Source of the DNA: an uncultured Arcobacter sp.
GTDB lineage: Bacteria > Campylobacterota > Campylobacteria > Campylobacterales > Arcobacteraceae
NCBI GenBank assembly: GCA_913062735.1
Contig: CAJXWI010000078.1
Location: 1 to 8,745, forward strand
Length of the DNA: 8,745 nt
Reading direction: 5' to 3'
Shown: positions 1 to 7,120 of the stretch, piece after piece
Layout of the letters: each line of letters opens with the position of its first letter
How positions within the stretch are numbered: position 1 is the stretch's first letter
Translations under genes and position numbers: made by a program
Notes under the pieces: generated by a model
The model's input: the letters and a program-made list of their open reading frames with translations, nothing else
What the model was told of the DNA's origin: nothing
The model's database searches: none

Positions 1-698
1 CCAGCTAAATCTTTAGATTGATACTCAGTAGGGAAAGTAACAACTACATCTTTAGTTTCTTCATACTTCATACCAATGATTTGATCTTCAAATCCAGGGA
101 TGAATGAGTTAGAACCAACTTGTAAAGAATGCGCTTCACCTTTTCCACCTTCAAATGCAACACCATCAACAAAACCTTCAAAGTCAATTAAAGTATAATC
201 TTGATCTTTAACCATTCTTTTTCTAGCAATTTTAGTTAATTCAGCACCTTGAGAAGCGATTTCTTTTAATTTAGCATCTAAATCTTTTTTAGAAACTTTT
301 TTAAGTTTAACTTCAGGAACTAATGATTTATAATCTCCTAAATCAATTTCAGGTCTGTTAGCCACTTTGATTTCAATTTCAATATCACCAGAATCTTGTT
401 TATCAAACTTAGAAATTGTAGGTTCTCCAATTAAAGCATCATCAGCAATTGCTAATTCTTTTAAAGCATCACTTAAAATTGCTCTTAAAGCATCACTCTC
501 AGCATCTTGAACAAGTTTATCACCATATCTAGCTTTTACAATGTGTGCAGGTACTTTACCTTTTCTAAACCCTTGAATGTCCATAGTTTTTGCAGCTTCT
601 TTAGCTAATTTATTGATATTTGTATCAATAACAGCCTTAGTAATAGTTGCAGTTACAACTGCGTTAGCTGTATTAACTTTCTTTGCGTTAAATTCCAT
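1..698 (-). CDS. tig: Trigger factor (ribosome-associated chaperone/PPIase), 3' end outside window
   Basis: Trigger factor binds at the ribosome exit tunnel and shields nascent chains in the cytoplasm. The 232 complete codons here cover the N-terminal ribosome-binding domain with its signature loop GFRKGKVP at residues 43-50. A linker follows, then most of the FKBP-type prolyl isomerase domain from about residue 165 (DFEGFVDGVAFEGG, then IPGFEDQIIGM). The C-terminal chaperone arms lie beyond the left edge. The ATG at 698 is preceded by a GGAG Shine-Dalgarno and the protein begins MEFNAKK, as usual for the family, so the start is secure. It diverges from the VWA-TPR gene across a 128-base gap. 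Seen: the motifs and frame. Known: family function. In this class of bacteria tig is often followed by clpP, but that would be outside the window. Confidence 0.96.
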   Translation of the reverse strand, partial: MEFNAKKVNTANAVVTATITKAVIDTNINKLAKEAAKTMDIQGFRKGKVPAHIVKARYGDKLVQDAESDALRAILSDALKELAIADDALIGEPTISKFDKQDSGDIEIEIKVANRPEIDLGDYKSLVPEVKLKKVSKKDLDAKLKEIASQGAELTKIARKRMVKDQDYTLIDFEGFVDGVAFEGGKGEAHSLQVGSNSFIPGFEDQIIGMKYEETKDVVVTFPTEYQSKDLA

Positions 699-826
699 AA
701 ATTTACTCCATTAAATATAATTTATGCGATTTTACCTTAGATTTACTAAAGTCTTAATAAAATATATTTTTTATATGGATATTTTGTATCTTATAAACAA
801 TAAAATTATCTTTTAAGGCATTATTC
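699..826. other. Divergent intergenic region between tig and the VWA-TPR gene
   Basis: This very AT-rich spacer of 128 bases must hold promoters for both directions. A tig promoter candidate is listed separately. On the plus strand, TATAAA at 792-797 and TAAAAT at 801-806 are possible -10 boxes without a convincing -35. AAGG at 815-818 is the likely ribosome-binding site for the GTG start at 827. I see no hairpin or repeat of note. Confidence 0.5.
729..757 (-). promoter_or_regulatory. Probable sigma70-type promoter of tig
   Basis: Reading the minus strand, TTAAGA (752-757) and TAAAAT (729-734) are separated by exactly 17 bases. They match the -35 and -10 consensus at 4 and 5 of 6 positions. 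Transcription would start near 722 and leave a leader of about 25 bases ahead of the tig ATG. AT-rich DNA gives many chance matches, so this is only a candidate. Confidence 0.4.
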
Positions 827-2512
827 GTGACTTTTTTATATCCTTTTGTACTTTATTTTTCATTTTTACCTTTTATATTCTTTGTCTATTATATTTTAAA
901 ACAAAAAGGCTCTTTTGAAACCCTCTTTGATCCAAAAATACTGGAACAATTAAAAGTAAAAAAAGAAGGCCTTAGCCCAAGGTTTAAAAATATTTTACTT
1001 TTATTAGCACTTCTTTTATTTATTTTAAGTTTGGCACGTCCGGTTATGAATAAAGAAGAAAAGAATCTTTCTCAAGAAGTGCATGCAATTGTTGTTGCAA
1101 TTGATGTATCAAAATCTATGTTAGCGCAAGATTTATTTCCCTCACGGCTTCAAATGGCAAAACAAAAACTGCTAAATATCATCAAAAAAAGTTCCTCCAA
1201 TGCAATAGGTGTGGTTATTTTTGCAAAATCTGCTTTTATTTTATCTCCTGTTACACAAGATTTCACCTCTTTAAATTTCATTGTAAATAATTTTGACTCT
1301 GGTCTTAATTTTGATGCAGGTTCAAATATTTACGCCATGCTAGAAGCATCCAATAAACTTTTAAAAAATTATACTTACAAAAATATCATTCTATTAAGTG
1401 ATGGAGGAAGCCAAGACAGCTTTGAAGAAGAAATAGTTTATATCAAAGAGAAAAAACTTAATCTGTATACACTGGCACTTGCGACATCAAAACCAAGTCC
1501 CATTCCTCTAAATGATGCTTATCTTACAAATCAAAAAGGCGAGATAATTACCGTAAAAAGAAATGAAAATATAAAAGCACTTTCTCTTCAAAACAAAGGC
1601 GCATATATTAATTATTCGCTAGATAACAGCGATATTGCTGCTATATTAAATGATATTTTTACAAACATTAAAAAAGACAGTATTCAATCAAAAAAATTCT
1701 TCATTTATACAGAACTCTTTTATTATCCTTTAGCGCTTGGGGTTTTATTCTTATTGTTTTGTTTTGCTTCTTTTCCAAAAAGAACTGTTATGCTCTTAAT
1801 TTTACTTAGCTTACCTTATGAAAATATCTATGCCAATACTTTTGAATTTCAAAGCATACAAGAAGCAAAAGAAGCCTATGAAAAAAAAGAGTATAAACAA
1901 GCACAAAGTCTTTATAAGAGTATAAATACATCAAAAGAAGCACTTTATAATCAAGGAAATGCTGCTTATAAGCAAAAACTATACAAAGATGCTATCTCCT
2001 TATATAAAAATGCTAAAAGTGACGACAGAGAGCTTAATTACAAAATACTGCATAATCTTGGAAATAGCTATGTAAAAATGAATAAACTGCAAGAAGCAAA
2101 AAAATCTTACGAAGAAGCCTTAAAAATTAACAACAATAAACAAACAGAAGATAACTTACAAAAAGTCCTAGATGCTTTAAAAAAAGAAAAGAAAAACGAT
2201 AAAAAGAAAAACAAGAATAAGAATAAAGACAAGAAAGAAAATAAAGATAAAAACAAGCAGAATAAAAACAAAAAAGATAAAGAGCAAAACAAAGATAAAA
2301 ATAAAAAAAACAATGATGATGAAAAAAAAGAAGAAAAAAGTGACAAAGAAAAACAACAAGATAAGGCACAAAAACGAAAGTCACAAGAACATTCTATTTC
2401 TGACTTAGAAGAAAAAAAGTGGTTAAAAGAATTAGAAAATAAACAAGTTCCTATATTGCTTCGAAAAGTAAAGTCAAAGAATCAAGGAAATGATTCTTTA
2501 AAACCTTATTAG
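827..2512 (+). CDS. Membrane-anchored VWA domain-TPR protein, BatB/BatC-like fusion
   Basis: Bat-family proteins are inner-membrane proteins with a periplasmic or cytoplasmic von Willebrand A domain; they usually sit beside a MoxR ATPase and a DUF58 protein. This 561-residue protein has two N-terminal membrane segments (about 5-24 and 55-70). A VWA domain follows with an intact MIDAS metal site: D93-S95-S97, T143 and D192 in LLSDGG. Next are two more hydrophobic segments (about 298-315 and 320-337), then TPR-like repeats (about 345-450; the clearest at 374-396 and 408-432). A lysine-rich tract spans 452-518. The tail WLKELENKQVPILLRKV resembles the WL..VP..LLRRK ending of gammaproteobacterial BatB-type fusions. 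The start is GTG at 827, with AAGG 8 bases upstream. No moxR, DUF58, batA or batD neighbour is present, which is unusual. Its role (stress tolerance, envelope complex assembly) is inferred. Confidence 0.85.
   Translation: MTFLYPFVLYFSFLPFIFFVYYILKQKGSFETLFDPKILEQLKVKKEGLSPRFKNILLLLALLLFILSLARPVMNKEEKNLSQEVHAIVVAIDVSKSMLAQDLFPSRLQMAKQKLLNIIKKSSSNAIGVVIFAKSAFILSPVTQDFTSLNFIVNNFDSGLNFDAGSNIYAMLEASNKLLKNYTYKNIILLSDGGSQDSFEEEIVYIKEKKLNLYTLALATSKPSPIPLNDAYLTNQKGEIITVKRNENIKALSLQNKGAYINYSLDNSDIAAILNDIFTNIKKDSIQSKKFFIYTELFYYPLALGVLFLLFCFASFPKRTVMLLILLSLPYENIYANTFEFQSIQEAKEAYEKKEYKQAQSLYKSINTSKEALYNQGNAAYKQKLYKDAISLYKNAKSDDRELNYKILHNLGNSYVKMNKLQEAKKSYEEALKINNNKQTEDNLQKVLDALKKEKKNDKKKNKNKNKDKKENKDKNKQNKNKKDKEQNKDKNKKNNDDEKKEEKSDKEKQQDKAQKRKSQEHSISDLEEKKWLKELENKQVPILLRKVKSKNQGNDSLKPY
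2177..2380 (+). repeat. A-rich low-complexity tract encoding a lysine-rich segment
   Basis: About 200 bases inside the VWA-TPR gene consist mostly of A with scattered G and few C or T. They encode residues about 452-518, nearly all Lys, Asn, Asp, Glu and Gln. Two runs of eight A occur at 2303-2310 and 2322-2329. The segment is probably disordered and strongly positive. The reverse strand gives Phe/Leu-rich open frames that are only a by-product of this composition. Confidence 0.85.
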
Positions 2513-3615
2513 TAGTTTTGAGTTTTTCTCATTTGCATAAGCTCTTTTTGAACTGAGATGTTAACATCTTCATTGCCATCAAAGTCTAAAGAGTGATTTC
2601 GTCCATCATAATCAACTGAGTTTAAGATAATTTTTATAGCTTCTAAGCGTGCTACATGTTTATCATCACTTCTAATAACATGCCACGGAGCTGAACGTGA
2701 GTTCGTACGTCTTAGCATCTCATATTTTTTTTCAGAAAATTCATGCCACAAGTCTTGTGCTTGCATATCTACTTCTGAGAACTTCCACTGTCGTAATGGA
2801 TCATTAATACGACGATCAAAACGCTTTTTTTGCTCATCTTTAGATACTGAAAAATACAGCTTTACTAAAATCATATTTTGACGTACTAAATCTTGTTCAA
2901 AATTAACAACATCTTCCATGAAAATTTCATGTTCTTCCTCTGTACAAAAGCCAAAAATAGGTTCAACCATCGCTCTGTTATACCAAGAACGGTCAAATAG
3001 TACTGCTTCTCCACCTGTTGGAAAATGTTGAACATATCGCTGAAAGAACCACTGATTTTTTTGTGTTTCAGTAGGTTTACCAAGAGCAACTACACGGTAA
3101 TGTTTATTGTTCATATAACGTGTAATTCGTCTAATAGCGCCCCCTTTTCCAGAAGCATCTCTTCCTTCAAATAAAATCATTAGTTTTTTATTTGCTGTTT
3201 CTAAATAGGTTTGCAATTTAATTAATTCAATTTGATATGGCTTTAGTACATCGGCATTGTAAATTTTTTCAATACCTTCTTTTAAAGCTTTTTTATCTAG
3301 TTTCTTAGCATTTCCTAATAATATCTTCAGTTCATTAAGCTCAGAAATCACTTCATCTGCTAAAGGAGAATTTGTATTATCTGCAGGTGCTGATTTAATA
3401 CTGTCTTTCATAGAAACAGAATCTTTAAATTCTTTCATTTGACTAACTGCATTTCTTCGTGTTAAATTGTCTTTTTTAGTAAAACCCAAAACTTTTACAT
3501 ATCTTTTTTTATTGTATTGAAAACGTACTATATATTTTTTCCCATAACTTGGGTGAGTATCTTTAGAAATATATAATCCACTATAATTTGTTTTATCAAA
3601 ATCGCCTAAGTTCAT
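2509..3615 (-). CDS. ppk2: Polyphosphate kinase 2 with an extra N-terminal Arm-like domain
   Basis: PPK2 enzymes transfer phosphate between polyphosphate and nucleotides in the cytoplasm. The kinase core occupies about residues 122-335 of 368. It has Walker A GRDASGKGG (151-159, K157), Walker B VLFDRSWYNR (205-214, D208), and a basic lid around 263-280 with NDPLRQWK. The GKGG form of Walker A and the RSWYNR stretch suggest class I (nucleoside diphosphate substrate), by inference. The first 70 residues are not part of PPK2: Y11-SGLY, KKYIVRF (26-32), KKRYVKVLGF (36-45), then a Thr/Ala-containing helix. This pattern resembles Arm DNA-binding domains of tyrosine recombinases. A charged linker (71-120) follows. 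The ATG lies 5 bases after the previous ppk2 stop, with AAGGG inside that gene's end as likely ribosome-binding site. The region NNKHY (169-173) replaces the usual NPR motif. The 3' end overlaps the convergent VWA-TPR gene by 4 bases. Confidence 0.92.
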   Translation of the reverse strand: MNLGDFDKTNYSGLYISKDTHPSYGKKYIVRFQYNKKRYVKVLGFTKKDNLTRRNAVSQMKEFKDSVSMKDSIKSAPADNTNSPLADEVISELNELKILLGNAKKLDKKALKEGIEKIYNADVLKPYQIELIKLQTYLETANKKLMILFEGRDASGKGGAIRRITRYMNNKHYRVVALGKPTETQKNQWFFQRYVQHFPTGGEAVLFDRSWYNRAMVEPIFGFCTEEEHEIFMEDVVNFEQDLVRQNMILVKLYFSVSKDEQKKRFDRRINDPLRQWKFSEVDMQAQDLWHEFSEKKYEMLRRTNSRSAPWHVIRSDDKHVARLEAIKIILNSVDYDGRNHSLDFDGNEDVNISVQKELMQMRKTQNY

Positions 3616-3620
3616 CTTAA

Positions 3621-4496
3621 TTACGCCCTTGTAAATTTATTTTCTACTTCCATAATACTTATCTCTTCCGTCCCAGAGATTAAGATTTTATGATCTACTT
3701 TTATTTTACTTTTTTCAATTCTATTGTCATATTTAACATGAGATAAGATTTGTTTAATACAGTTTATTCTTGCTTTCTTTTTATCATCACTTCTCACTAT
3801 TGACCAAGGAGTAACTTCTGTATTTGAAGACATTAACATAGAGTATTTTGCAACAGTATATTTATCCCAAAGTTTTTGAGATTCCATATCAACAGGTGAA
3901 AGTTTATATTGTTTTAAAGGATCTGTTTCTCTTTTTTTAAAGCGTCTTAATTGCTCTTTTTTGGAAACAGAGAAATAAAATTTGAATAAAATAATACCAG
4001 ATTTAACCAGCATCTTTTCGAAGTCAGGAACCTCTCTTAAAAACTCATGGTGTTCTGAAGATGAACAAAAGCCCATCACAGGTTCGACACCAGCTCTATT
4101 ATACCATGACCTATCAAAAAGTACTATTTCACCTGCACTTGGGAGATGAGAAGTATAACGCTGAAAATACCATTGTGTTTTTTCTATATCACTTGGTTTC
4201 CCCAAAGCTACGACTCTAGCACCCCTAGGATTTAGATGTTCAGTAATACGTTTGATTGTACCACCTTTTCCAGCAGCGTCTCTTCCTTCAAAAATCATAA
4301 GAACTTTTAAACCCTTGTCTTTTACATAGTTTTGCAGTTTTAATAATTCAATTTGTAAAGACTTTAATTCATTTTCATAAGCCAAGGTCTCTTTTTTTAC
4401 CCAAATTCGAACTTTTTTTACTTTGGACTTTTTATTGTTTAGAAAATTTTCGTTGTTACTCGTATCATTTTTAATAAGATCTTTTTCCTGGCCCAT
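3621..4496 (-). CDS. ppk2: Polyphosphate kinase 2, canonical paralogue
   Basis: A 291-residue PPK2 of usual family length. It has Walker A GRDAAGKGG (71-79, K77), the NPRGARVVALGKPS segment (89-102), QWYFQRYTSHLP (108-119), Walker B VLFDRSWYNR (125-134, D128) and a lid with TDPLKQYKLSPVD (191-203). These match class I PPK2 enzymes better than those of its downstream neighbour; class and direction of reaction are inferred. The first 35 residues are polar and lysine-rich, without the extra domain seen in the other copy. The two kinases are roughly half identical over the core by eye, so they are old paralogues, not a recent duplication. It starts 9 bases after nspC. Its Shine-Dalgarno AAGGAAG overlaps the nspC stop codon, which implies translational coupling. 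Confidence 0.94.
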   Translation of the reverse strand: MGQEKDLIKNDTSNNENFLNNKKSKVKKVRIWVKKETLAYENELKSLQIELLKLQNYVKDKGLKVLMIFEGRDAAGKGGTIKRITEHLNPRGARVVALGKPSDIEKTQWYFQRYTSHLPSAGEIVLFDRSWYNRAGVEPVMGFCSSSEHHEFLREVPDFEKMLVKSGIILFKFYFSVSKKEQLRRFKKRETDPLKQYKLSPVDMESQKLWDKYTVAKYSMLMSSNTEVTPWSIVRSDDKKKARINCIKQILSHVKYDNRIEKSKIKVDHKILISGTEEISIMEVENKFTRA

Positions 4497-4505
4497 CTTC
4501 TTCCT

Positions 4506-5642
4506 TTAAGATAATCTAGATTTGTAAGCATTGTATCCATATTCGTTTACAAGACGGTAACAATCATTTTCCTTCAAAACAATGGATGGTAATTTAATAC
4601 CATTAAAGGTTGTGGTTTTAACCATAGTATAATGAATCATATCTTCTAAGATAATTTTACTTCCTATTTGAAGTTCAGTATCAAAAGAATATTCTCCTAT
4701 AATATCCCCTGCTAAACAGGTATTTCCAGCAAGTAAATAAGAATACTGTTTCACATCTTTTAACGCGGCGCCTTTAATATCTGCCCTATAGGGCATAGCT
4801 AAGGTATCAGGCATATGCGCTTCTGCAGATGTATCCAAAATGGCAATTTTTTTATCATTTTTTACAATATCTAATACACTTGCCATTAAATATCCTGTTT
4901 GCCACCCTACTGCTTCCCCTGGTTCTAAGTACACTTCTAAATGGGGATATTTTTCTTTAAAGCTTTTTAAGAGTTTTATTAATCCTTCTACCTCATAATC
5001 TTCTCTTGTAATATGATGTCCTCCTCCAAAATTAACCCACTTTAATTTTGAAAAATATTGAGAGAAGTCTTTTTCAAAAGCTTTTAATACACCTTCCAGC
5101 GCATCTACATTTTGCTCACATAAAGCATGAAAGTGTAAACCCTCAATACCTTCTACCTCATCATCTTCAAAATTTTCTTTTGTAATTCCAAGTCGTGAAT
5201 AAGGAGCACACGGATTATATAAGTCTACATCCACATTTGAATACTGGGGATTAATTCGTAAACCGCAAGATGTTTTTTTCAAGGCTTTTTTACGGTATCG
5301 TTTCCACTGAGAAAAAGAATTAAAAACAACATGATTGGATAAGTCTAAAACCTCATCAATTTCATCGTCTTTAAAAGCAGGTGCATAGGTATGTACTTCT
5401 TTTCCAAACTCTTCTTTTGCAAGTAAGGCCTCATGTAAACCAGAAGCACAACAGCCTTTTAAATATTTTTTACATAAATCAAAGGTAGACCATAAAGCAA
5501 AACCTTTTAAAGCAAGAAGAATATTTACATTGGCTTCTTCTTGAATACGATTTAAAAGTTTTAGATTTTTTTCCAACAAAGAAAGATCACATACATAAGC
5601 TGGACTTGGCAAATCGTTATAGTCTTTATACACTTTATTCAT
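4506..5642 (-). CDS. nspC: Carboxynorspermidine/carboxyspermidine decarboxylase
   Basis: This PLP enzyme of the alanine-racemase-fold decarboxylase family removes CO2 from carboxyspermidine or carboxynorspermidine to give spermidine or norspermidine. It is the last step of the aspartate-semialdehyde route. Counted from the ATG at 5642 it has 378 residues. The PLP lysine is K46 in LLALKGFA, the phosphate-binding loop is GGGHH (206-210), EPGEA lies at 240-244, and the catalytic cysteine is probably C309 in [19 protein letters not shown] (269-279) is also typical of NspC. A TTG at 5654 in the same frame would add MKSI, but the conserved sequence starts after [16 protein letters not shown], so the ATG is preferred. 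This ATG overlaps the rubredoxin stop (ATGAATAA), so translation is probably coupled. The dehydrogenase for the preceding step lies two genes upstream. Confidence 0.93.
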   Translation of the reverse strand: MNKVYKDYNDLPSPAYVCDLSLLEKNLKLLNRIQEEANVNILLALKGFALWSTFDLCKKYLKGCCASGLHEALLAKEEFGKEVHTYAPAFKDDEIDEVLDLSNHVVFNSFSQWKRYRKKALKKTSCGLRINPQYSNVDVDLYNPCAPYSRLGITKENFEDDEVEGIEGLHFHALCEQNVDALEGVLKAFEKDFSQYFSKLKWVNFGGGHHITREDYEVEGLIKLLKSFKEKYPHLEVYLEPGEAVGWQTGYLMASVLDIVKNDKKIAILDTSAEAHMPDTLAMPYRADIKGAALKDVKQYSYLLAGNTCLAGDIIGEYSFDTELQIGSKIILEDMIHYTMVKTTTFNGIKLPSIVLKENDCYRLVNEYGYNAYKSRLS

Positions 5643-5799
5643 TATAGATTTCAAAATCCTCTTTACTTACACCACAATCAGGACATTCCCAATCATCTGG
5701 TATATCTTCAAATGCAGTTCCAGCTTTAATGCCAGAATCTTCATCTCCTCTTTCGGGATCATAAATATAATCACAGACTTGACAAATGTACTTTTGCAT
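5635..5799 (-). CDS. Rubredoxin, 54 residues
   Basis: Rubredoxins are small soluble one-electron carriers with a single iron held by four cysteines. This ORF has the full pattern: [12 protein letters not shown] places C6 and C9, and [13 protein letters not shown] places C39 and C42. The conserved D-P-E-R-G-D loop and the aromatic residues Y4, Y11 and W37 are also present. Length is normal for the family. The start at 5799 has a near-perfect Shine-Dalgarno, AAGGAG, six bases upstream. The 3' end overlaps the nspC start by 8 bases, so the two are almost certainly co-translated. Its partner is not evident, since neither polyamine enzyme nearby is known to need it. A role in oxygen or peroxide reduction is possible but not shown by the sequence. 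Confidence 0.95.
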   Translation of the reverse strand: MQKYICQVCDYIYDPERGDEDSGIKAGTAFEDIPDDWECPDCGVSKEDFEIYNE

Positions 5800-5805
5800 A
5801 ATACT

Positions 5806-5811
5806 CTCCTT
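5806..5811 (-). promoter_or_regulatory. Strong Shine-Dalgarno of the rubredoxin gene
   Basis: The minus strand reads AAGGAG six bases before the ATG at 5799. It is the best ribosome-binding site in the window. It fixes the rubredoxin start and suggests high translation of the rubredoxin-nspC pair. Confidence 0.85.
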
Positions 5812-5825
5812 ATAAAAGATATTAG

Positions 5826-5857
5826 ACTATACTACTCTTACGTGTAGCATATGAGTA
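5826..5857 (-). promoter_or_regulatory. Candidate promoter with overlapping inverted repeat upstream of rubredoxin
   Basis: On the minus strand TATAGT (5826-5831) could be a -10 box, placing a start near 5819 and a leader of about 20 bases. The -35 region (TCATAT, 5849-5854) is weak. A short inverted repeat, TACTC at 5833-5837 and GAGTA at 5853-5857 with a 15-base loop, falls over the spacer and -35 and might be an operator. A five-base arm in AT-rich DNA may be chance. Confidence 0.3.
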
Positions 5858-5910
5858 CTTTATTTTAATCTTGTTTTTTATTATGATGCTTTATTTAAGA
5901 TACTAATTTT

Positions 5911-7113
5911 TTAGCCTAATGGTAAATCAATAACTTTCCAAGGCAAACCTTGTACCATCATTTCATCCATAAAAGCATTGGCATCAAACTCTTCTATATT
6001 AAATACACCCTTACCATCCCATGTTCCATTATAAATTAACTTAGAACCAATCATGGCTGGAACTCCTGTAGTATAAGAAACAGCTTGAGCTAGGGTTTCT
6101 TTATAACACTCTTGATGATCACAGATATTATAAATATAAACTTTTTTTCTTACACCATCTTTTAGGCCTTCAATAATACAACCTATATTAGTTTTACCTA
6201 CCGTTCGTGGACCTAGTGATGCAGGATCTGGTAAGAGTGTAGCTAAGAATTCCATAGGTGAAATCATCATTCCTTTATGCTCAATTTCTTTAATTCCTAA
6301 CATACCTACATTTTCTAAACACTTCATATGCATAATATACGAATCACCAAAAGTCATAAAGAATCGAATTCTCTTTAATCCCTTAATGTTCTTACATAAA
6401 GACTCTAATTCTTCATGGTATAACAAATAAGAAGGTTTTACTCCTACTTCTGGATAATCATGATCTATTCTTATTTCTAAGGGTTGCGTTTCAATCCACT
6501 TGCCTTCTTCCCAGTATCTTCCATTAGCACTTACTTCTCGTAAATTTATCTCTGGATTAAAGTTTGTAGCAAAAGCATAACCATGATCTCCATCATTACA
6601 ATCCATAATATCTATATACTCAATACTATCAAATAAGTTCTGTTGCGCATACGCACAAAATACACCAGTAACTCCTGGATCAAAACCAGAACCTAAGAGT
6701 GCTTTTATATTGGTTTTTTTAAAGTCTTCATGTTTTGCCCACTGTTCCTTGTACTCAAACTTAGCAACATCAGGGTGTTCATAATTAGCAGTATCTACAT
6801 AATCAACCCCACATTCAATACATGCATCCATAATAGTTAAATCTTGATACGGTAAAGCAAGGTTAAGTACAAGCTTGGGTTTGATTTCATTTATAAGCTC
6901 TACTAAAGCAGGTACATCATCTGCATCTATTTGTCGTACAGCTATTTGTACTTTTTGTCTCTTTAGAATATCTTTTTGTATTGCTTCACACTTAGACAGT
7001 GTTCTTGAAGCCAAGGTGATATTCTCAAATGTATCGATATTCATAGCACACTTAGTAGTAGCCACCCTACTTACTCCACCTGCTCCAATAATTAAAATAC
7101 CTTTTTTACTCAT
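5911..7113 (-). CDS. Saccharopine dehydrogenase family, carboxynorspermidine/carboxyspermidine dehydrogenase
   Basis: This family condenses a diamine (putrescine or diaminopropane) with aspartate semialdehyde, using NADPH, to give carboxyspermidine or carboxynorspermidine, the substrate of NspC. From the ATG at 7113 it has 400 residues, the usual length. The Rossmann fold starts at once (ILIIGAGGVSRVA, 6-18), with VLNLALPYQD at 82-91, VDYVDTANYEHPD at 103-115 and the family motif GSGFDPGVTGVF at 141-152. The frame stays open another 40 codons upstream to an ATG at 7233. That extension is hydrophobic and unlike the family, and would run into the divergent gene; GGAG seven bases before 7113 decides the start. 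Because nspC is nearby, the carboxy(nor)spermidine role is favoured over lysine metabolism. Substrate choice cannot be read from sequence; C. jejuni uses putrescine. Confidence 0.92.
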   Translation of the reverse strand: MSKKGILIIGAGGVSRVATTKCAMNIDTFENITLASRTLSKCEAIQKDILKRQKVQIAVRQIDADDVPALVELINEIKPKLVLNLALPYQDLTIMDACIECGVDYVDTANYEHPDVAKFEYKEQWAKHEDFKKTNIKALLGSGFDPGVTGVFCAYAQQNLFDSIEYIDIMDCNDGDHGYAFATNFNPEINLREVSANGRYWEEGKWIETQPLEIRIDHDYPEVGVKPSYLLYHEELESLCKNIKGLKRIRFFMTFGDSYIMHMKCLENVGMLGIKEIEHKGMMISPMEFLATLLPDPASLGPRTVGKTNIGCIIEGLKDGVRKKVYIYNICDHQECYKETLAQAVSYTTGVPAMIGSKLIYNGTWDGKGVFNIEEFDANAFMDEMMVQGLPWKVIDLPLG

Positions 7114-7120
7114 GTCAATT

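Larger units (their letters stand above)
5800..5910. other. Intergenic gap between the dehydrogenase and rubredoxin genes
   Basis: The 111-base gap contains the ribosome-binding site and weak promoter candidate listed separately. I see no GC-rich stem followed by a T run on the minus strand, so nothing obvious would stop transcription coming from the dehydrogenase gene. The five minus-strand genes may therefore share a transcript, with a possible internal promoter here. Confidence 0.45.

Noticed and set aside
2107..2384. Three reverse-strand open frames rich in Phe and Leu
   Set aside because: They are the complement of the lysine-rich A-tract in the VWA-TPR gene. They have no domain, no convincing ribosome-binding site, and hydrophobicity that follows from T-rich codons.
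2886..3089. Minus-strand 67-codon frame inside the downstream ppk2
   Set aside because: Shadow frame within a conserved kinase domain, with no independent support.
3400..3615. Remnant of an integrase gene or mobile element fused by insertion next to ppk2
   Set aside because: There is no recombinase catalytic domain, no attachment-site repeat and no broken frame. The domain is in frame with the kinase and its start sits 5 bases after the upstream gene, so it looks like a stable domain fusion.
5833..5857. TACTC...GAGTA inverted repeat as a terminator after the dehydrogenase gene
   Set aside because: The stem is only five base pairs with a 15-base loop and no T run on the minus strand; it is more likely chance or an operator than a terminator.
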